Positions 59,981 to 64,000 of a stretch of DNA of 64,000 nucleotides are shown here, piece by piece. The number at the start of each line of letters is the position of its first letter. The stretch's first letter is position 1. Both the position numbers and the translations under genes were made by a program. Origin of the DNA: DAOLCO01 sp964612555 (GTDB taxonomy: Bacteria > Bdellovibrionota_C > UBA2361 > SZUA-149 > DAOLCO01). The notes beneath the pieces were generated by a model that was not told the DNA's origin, made no database searches, and worked only from the letters and a program-made list of their open reading frames with translations. The stretch is taken from NCBI GenBank assembly GCA_964612555.1, contig CAZTBW010000008.1, positions 1-64,000 on the forward strand, read 5' to 3'.

Positions 59981-62452
59981 ATGTCAGAACTTACTGCTCA
60001 GGCGCCTGTTGAATCTGCGGATTATGGCGTTGATAATATCAAAGTTTTAGAGGGTCTTTCTGCGGTTAGAAAGCGCCCTGGAATGTATATCGGGGACACT
60101 GTCGAGAGGGGGTATCATCACCTTGTGTATGAGGTGGTTGATAACTCGATTGATGAGGCAATGGCGGGTCAGTGCTCGCTTATCAGTGTTGCTATTCACG
60201 TAAATGGTTCCATTACGGTTGAAGATGACGGGAGGGGAATTCCGACGGATATTCACCCGACTGAGAAAATAAGTGGGGTTGAGGTTGTTATGACCAAACT
60301 CCATGCAGGCGGAAAGTTTGAAAACAAGGCGTATAAAGTTTCCGGTGGTCTTCATGGGGTTGGGATTTCAGTGGTAAATGCCTTGAGTGAGCGGCTTTCC
60401 GTAGAAGTGAAGAGACAGGGTGATGTGTATATTCAGGAGTACAAAAGGGGAGAGCCACAATATCCGCTGAAAAAAATAGGAACTTCAGCAAAGAGTGGAA
60501 CCAAAGTAACCTTTTTCCCGGATCATGAGATTTTTAAGGATGTTGAAGGTTTCAAATACGACATACTTGCAACCCGTTTCAGGGAGCTTGCATTTTTAAA
60601 TGCAGGAATTCGAATTAACTTTACCGACGAAAGGTCTTCCAAGTCGCAGGAGTTTTATTACGAGGGCGGGATCGTGAGTTTTGTAAGTCATCTTAACAAG
60701 ACCAAGACACCAATATTTCCTGAGCCTATATATTTCTCTGAAACGAACGATGACGGTATCAGTATCGAAGTCGCGCTCCAGTATAACGACGGCTACACAG
60801 AGTCGGTGTACTCATTTGCAAATAACATTAATACCTTTGAAGGAGGTACGCACCTTGCCGGATTCAGAACGGCGCTGACAAGGGCAATTAATTCGTACGC
60901 CACGGCAAATAATCTTCTTAAGAAAAACGAGGAGAAACTTGATGGGGAAGATGTACGTGAAGGGATTACCGCTATTATAAGCGTAAAGATTCCAAATCCG
61001 CAGTTTGAAGGACAAACCAAGACAAAGCTTGGAAACAGCGAGGTCAAGGGTATGGTTGAGCAGATGCTTGGAGACAAGCTCTCAACTTTTCTTGAAGAAA
61101 ATCCTCAAATAGCAAAAGTAATAATCAATAAAGGTCTTGATGCTCAGCGAGCCAGAGATGCCGCAAAACGTGCCAGAGAGCTGGTACGAAGAAAGGGCGC
61201 GCTTGATACCATGTCGCTTCCCGGAAAGCTTGCTGATTGCCAGGTTGAAGACCCTGCGCGTTGTGAAATCTTTCTGGTAGAGGGAGATTCTGCGGGAGGT
61301 TCTGCAAAACAGGGGAGGGACAGAACGGTTCAAGCGATTTTGCCACTAAAGGGTAAGATTCTAAACGTGGAAAAAGCACGTTTTGATAAAATGCTTGCGT
61401 TTGAGGAAATCAGAACCATCATTACTGCTTTGGGATGTGGTATTGGGGCAGAAGATTTTAATCTTGAAAAGCTCAGGTATCATAAAGTTATCATTATGAC
61501 TGATGCTGATGTGGATGGAAGTCATATCAGAACGCTTATCCTTACGTTCTTTTTCAGACAGATGCGGGAGCTTATAGAAAAGGGGCATTTATATATTGCC
61601 CAGCCACCGCTATATCGGGTGAAAAAAGGAAAAAGCGAGTTTTATCTTCAGGATGACAGTGCTTTTGATTCTTTTATCATTCATGCGGGAGTGGATGGGG
61701 TGGAAATAAAAGGTGCTGGAACTACTAATGGGGAAGATGGAAAAAGTATTTCCGGGGCAGACCTTGAGCAGTTTCTAAAAAATCTTTCTGAAATAAGCCG
61801 ATTTCTTCAGGTAATGGAAGCAGATGAGGTGAGACGGGAAATCGTTAAGACTTTTGCCTCACTTGAAGGCTTTACTGCCGATACTTTAAGCTCTCCTGAA
61901 GAGCTTGATCAAACGCTGGAAAAGGCGAAAGCGGTTTTTGAGCAGACTAACCCCGGGACAGTTTGGGCATCGAACGAAATCCGTGAAGATAAAGAACACG
62001 GAAGGGCGTCTGTTGAGATCACGGTGGATAAGCAAAGTGAGCGGTTCTCAACTACTATTAATTTCTCCCTTGTTGCTTCGGAAGATTTCAAGCAATTGCA
62101 GGTTCTGTTCCAAAAGGTTGGTATGATTGGAGCTGCACCGTACCGCATGCAGATCAAGGATAAAAAGGGAACAGAGGAGCTGGTGTATAATGTGCTTCAT
62201 ATTCTGGACAGAATAGTAAGCCGTGGAAAGCAAGGGCTTGCCATTACCAGATTTAAAGGTCTTGGTGAAATGAACCCTGAGCAGTTATGGGAAACGACTC
62301 TTGACTCGCAAAAACGAAGTCTTTTACAGGTTCGCATTGATGATGCAATTGAGTCTGACCGTATTTTTACGCTCCTGATGGGAGATACGGTGGAACCAAG
62401 GCGAGAATTTATTGAGGAAAACGCGCTTAGAGTACGAAATCTCGACGTATAA
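59981..62452 (+). CDS. gyrB: DNA gyrase subunit B
   Basis: 823 residues. YEVVDNSIDEAMAGQC and VEDDGRGIPTDIH are the ATP-binding GHKL block; EGDSAGGSAKQGRDR (about 432-446) is the TOPRIM motif and IIMTDADVDGSHIRT its metal site. The region about 555-705 is the long insertion found in proteobacterial GyrB and absent from the ~640-residue Gram-positive type. Gyrase introduces negative supercoils with GyrA. gyrA follows 17 bases on. Confidence 0.98.
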   Translation: MSELTAQAPVESADYGVDNIKVLEGLSAVRKRPGMYIGDTVERGYHHLVYEVVDNSIDEAMAGQCSLISVAIHVNGSITVEDDGRGIPTDIHPTEKISGVEVVMTKLHAGGKFENKAYKVSGGLHGVGISVVNALSERLSVEVKRQGDVYIQEYKRGEPQYPLKKIGTSAKSGTKVTFFPDHEIFKDVEGFKYDILATRFRELAFLNAGIRINFTDERSSKSQEFYYEGGIVSFVSHLNKTKTPIFPEPIYFSETNDDGISIEVALQYNDGYTESVYSFANNINTFEGGTHLAGFRTALTRAINSYATANNLLKKNEEKLDGEDVREGITAIISVKIPNPQFEGQTKTKLGNSEVKGMVEQMLGDKLSTFLEENPQIAKVIINKGLDAQRARDAAKRARELVRRKGALDTMSLPGKLADCQVEDPARCEIFLVEGDSAGGSAKQGRDRTVQAILPLKGKILNVEKARFDKMLAFEEIRTIITALGCGIGAEDFNLEKLRYHKVIIMTDADVDGSHIRTLILTFFFRQMRELIEKGHLYIAQPPLYRVKKGKSEFYLQDDSAFDSFIIHAGVDGVEIKGAGTTNGEDGKSISGADLEQFLKNLSEISRFLQVMEADEVRREIVKTFASLEGFTADTLSSPEELDQTLEKAKAVFEQTNPGTVWASNEIREDKEHGRASVEITVDKQSERFSTTINFSLVASEDFKQLQVLFQKVGMIGAAPYRMQIKDKKGTEELVYNVLHILDRIVSRGKQGLAITRFKGLGEMNPEQLWETTLDSQKRSLLQVRIDDAIESDRIFTLLMGDTVEPRREFIEENALRVRNLDV

Positions 62453-62469
62453 TATATTCAGGAAGAATC

Positions 62470-64000
62470 ATGAACGAAACAGATAATCAGGAACAAATTA
62501 TTCCAATAGCCATTGAAGATGAGATGCGAGGCTCTTATCTTGATTATGCAATGAGTGTAATCATAGGTCGGGCGCTACCGGATGTTCGGGATGGTTTAAA
62601 GCCGGTTCATCGAAGAATTCTTTATGCAATGCTTGGTGAGGGACTCCTTTCAAACAGAAAATTTTCAAAATGTGCCGGTGTTGTTGGTGAGGTGTTGAAG
62701 AAATTTCACCCGCATGGAGATACGGCGGTATATGATGCGCTTGTCAGGATGGCACAACCCTGGAACATGCGGTATCGGCTCATTGATGGGCAGGGGAATT
62801 TTGGTTCCATGGATGGAGACCCTGCAGCGGCATATCGGTATACGGAGTGTCGTATGCAGGCAATTTCAGAAGCGCTCCTGGCTGATATTGAAAAGGCGAC
62901 TGTAGATTTTGCTCCGAATTTTGATGAATCCACGGAAGAGCCGATTGTACTTCCTTCTCGCATACCGAATCTCCTGGTAAATGGAGCAGAGGGGATTGCT
63001 GTGGGTATGGCATCCAAGATACCACCGCATAATCTGAGAGAAGTGGTAAAAGCAACTATTCGCCAGATACAAAATCCCGATATTACGCTTGAAGAGCTTA
63101 TGGAAGAAATTCCGGGACCGGATTTCCCCACAGGGGGAATTATTTACGGGGCTTCCCCAATCAGGCAGATTTATAAAACGGGTAGAGGCAGTATCAAGAT
63201 ACGGGCAAAGGTGCACACTGAAACCCTGAGCGGGAGTAAAAAGGATGTTGAGGCGATTGTTGTGGATGAGCTGCCGTTTCAGGTTAACAAGGCAAGGTTG
63301 ATTGAAAAAATAGCAGAGCTGGTTAATGAGAAAAAAATAACCGGCATTTCGAAGATGCGGGACGAATCTGATCGTCAGGGTATGCGTATTGTGTTTGAAT
63401 TAAAGAAAGATGCAAGCTCTGATGTGGTATTAAATCAGTTGTATACAAATACTTTTCTTCAAAGATCATTTGGGGTCATCATGCTTGCCATTGTTGATGG
63501 GGTGCCAAAAGAACTGCCTTTAAAATCAATTCTTCAGTGCTTCATTGATCACAGAAGATCGGTTGTTGTGAGAAGAACCAGATTTGATCTTGATAAAGCA
63601 CGCGCCCGGCTTCACATTCTTGAAGGGTTTAAGATTGCTCTGGATAATATTGACGAGATCATTCGTATTATTCGTGCTTCTGATACCACCGCAGATGCAA
63701 AAGAAGCCCTTATCCAGAATTTCAGCCTTAGTGAAGTTCAGGCGCAAAGCATCCTTGACATGCCGCTTAGAAGACTTACGGGGCTTGAGAGAAAAAGTCT
63801 TGAGGAAGAGTATGAAGAAGTTAGAAAGGCAATCGCTGCTTTGGAGAAAATTCTTTCGAGTACAAAAGAGGTAGATGCGGTTATTGTTTCAGAGCTGAAT
63901 GAAGTAATTGAAAAATACTCTGATGAAAGAAGAACGGAGATAGAAGCCGAGGGTGGAGACGATATAGAGCTTGAAGACCTGATTGCTGAAGAAGACATGG
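62470..64000 (+). CDS. gyrA: DNA gyrase subunit A, 3' truncated by the window
   Basis: The open frame runs from the ATG at 62470 (GGAAGAATC before it) past the window end, so only about 510 residues are visible. MRGSYLDYAMSVIIGRALPDVRDGLKPVHRRILY opens the breakage-reunion domain. HPHGDTAVYDALVRMAQPW is the quinolone region, with Thr at the Ser83 position and Asp at 87 (E. coli numbering). YRYTECRM contains the active-site tyrosine. The C-terminal beta-propeller and GyrA box lie beyond the end. Confidence 0.98.
   Translation, partial: MNETDNQEQIIPIAIEDEMRGSYLDYAMSVIIGRALPDVRDGLKPVHRRILYAMLGEGLLSNRKFSKCAGVVGEVLKKFHPHGDTAVYDALVRMAQPWNMRYRLIDGQGNFGSMDGDPAAAYRYTECRMQAISEALLADIEKATVDFAPNFDESTEEPIVLPSRIPNLLVNGAEGIAVGMASKIPPHNLREVVKATIRQIQNPDITLEELMEEIPGPDFPTGGIIYGASPIRQIYKTGRGSIKIRAKVHTETLSGSKKDVEAIVVDELPFQVNKARLIEKIAELVNEKKITGISKMRDESDRQGMRIVFELKKDASSDVVLNQLYTNTFLQRSFGVIMLAIVDGVPKELPLKSILQCFIDHRRSVVVRRTRFDLDKARARLHILEGFKIALDNIDEIIRIIRASDTTADAKEALIQNFSLSEVQAQSILDMPLRRLTGLERKSLEEEYEEVRKAIAALEKILSSTKEVDAVIVSELNEVIEKYSDERRTEIEAEGGDDIELEDLIAEEDM

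Noticed and set aside
1..64000. CRISPR arrays, tRNA or rRNA genes, transposases or phage genes
   Set aside because: Direct reading found no regularly spaced repeats with unique spacers, no tRNA-like cloverleafs and no transposase or phage structural proteins. The parS/hairpin array has no spacer-like regularity.

Overview
The window is about 64 kb of a Gram-negative bacterial chromosome around the replication origin. Evidence for a Gram-negative cell includes lipoproteins, a sugar-acid and O-antigen type locus, and a cytochrome c peroxidase with a signal peptide. GyrB carries the long C-terminal insertion typical of proteobacteria, and AtpE has a signal-peptide-like leader of a kind seen in delta-proteobacterial relatives. 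I therefore favour a deltaproteobacterium/Bdellovibrionota-like lineage, but I cannot name the taxon from sequence alone.

Layout. (1) 1-3470: the end of a secreted metzincin protease, a lipoprotein, a membrane protein and an unknown gene. (2) 3480-6800: the chromosome partition locus. Six parS sites are interspersed with long hairpins and other dispersed repeats upstream of parA and parB. (3) 6900-12260: TadE/TadG-like surface proteins with low-complexity domains and a dihaem peroxidase. (4) 12500-19280: a two-domain glycosyltransferase, an ECF sigma factor, a decayed gene fragment, two unknown genes in an operon, and the first of three AAA+/DUF4143 ATPases. (5) 19360-39630: a surface-glycan locus. 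It begins with six methyltransferases and a glycan-associated gene. A long leftward run follows with cytidylyltransferase, oxidoreductase, aminotransferase, epimerase, formyltransferase, NeuB, AsnB and a WbpG/PseA-type amidotransferase, which together suggest a CMP-activated nonulosonic-like acid sugar decorated with formyl or amidino groups. LhgO, ArgG, an unknown protein and DapE lie at its upstream end. (6) 39890-43600: a GT-C-like membrane protein, an operon of periplasmic sensor, ECF sigma factor and anti-sigma factor, and an orphan ABC binding protein. (7) 44070-48400: the conserved leftward block rpmH-rnpA-yidD-yidC-mnmE. (8) 48630-51690: a nitronate monooxygenase-like enzyme and atpB/atpE with a possible atpI-like gene. 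(9) 51950-64000: dnaA, a probable oriC, dnaN, recF, two further DUF4143 ATPases, a lipoprotein, gyrB and the start of gyrA.

The most unusual signals are these. All three AAA+/DUF4143 genes keep a PD-(D/E)XK-like motif, and each is preceded by its own, unrelated pair of short repeats. The parS sites alternate with a repeated hairpin unit. The sugar-acid locus has an atypical enzyme set with argG beside it. A compact sensor/sigma/anti-sigma operon resembles metal-sensing CnrXHY. A candidate small structured RNA lies at 43.9 kb. I saw no tRNA, rRNA, CRISPR array, transposase or prophage genes. All function calls come from motifs read by eye; no database search was possible.
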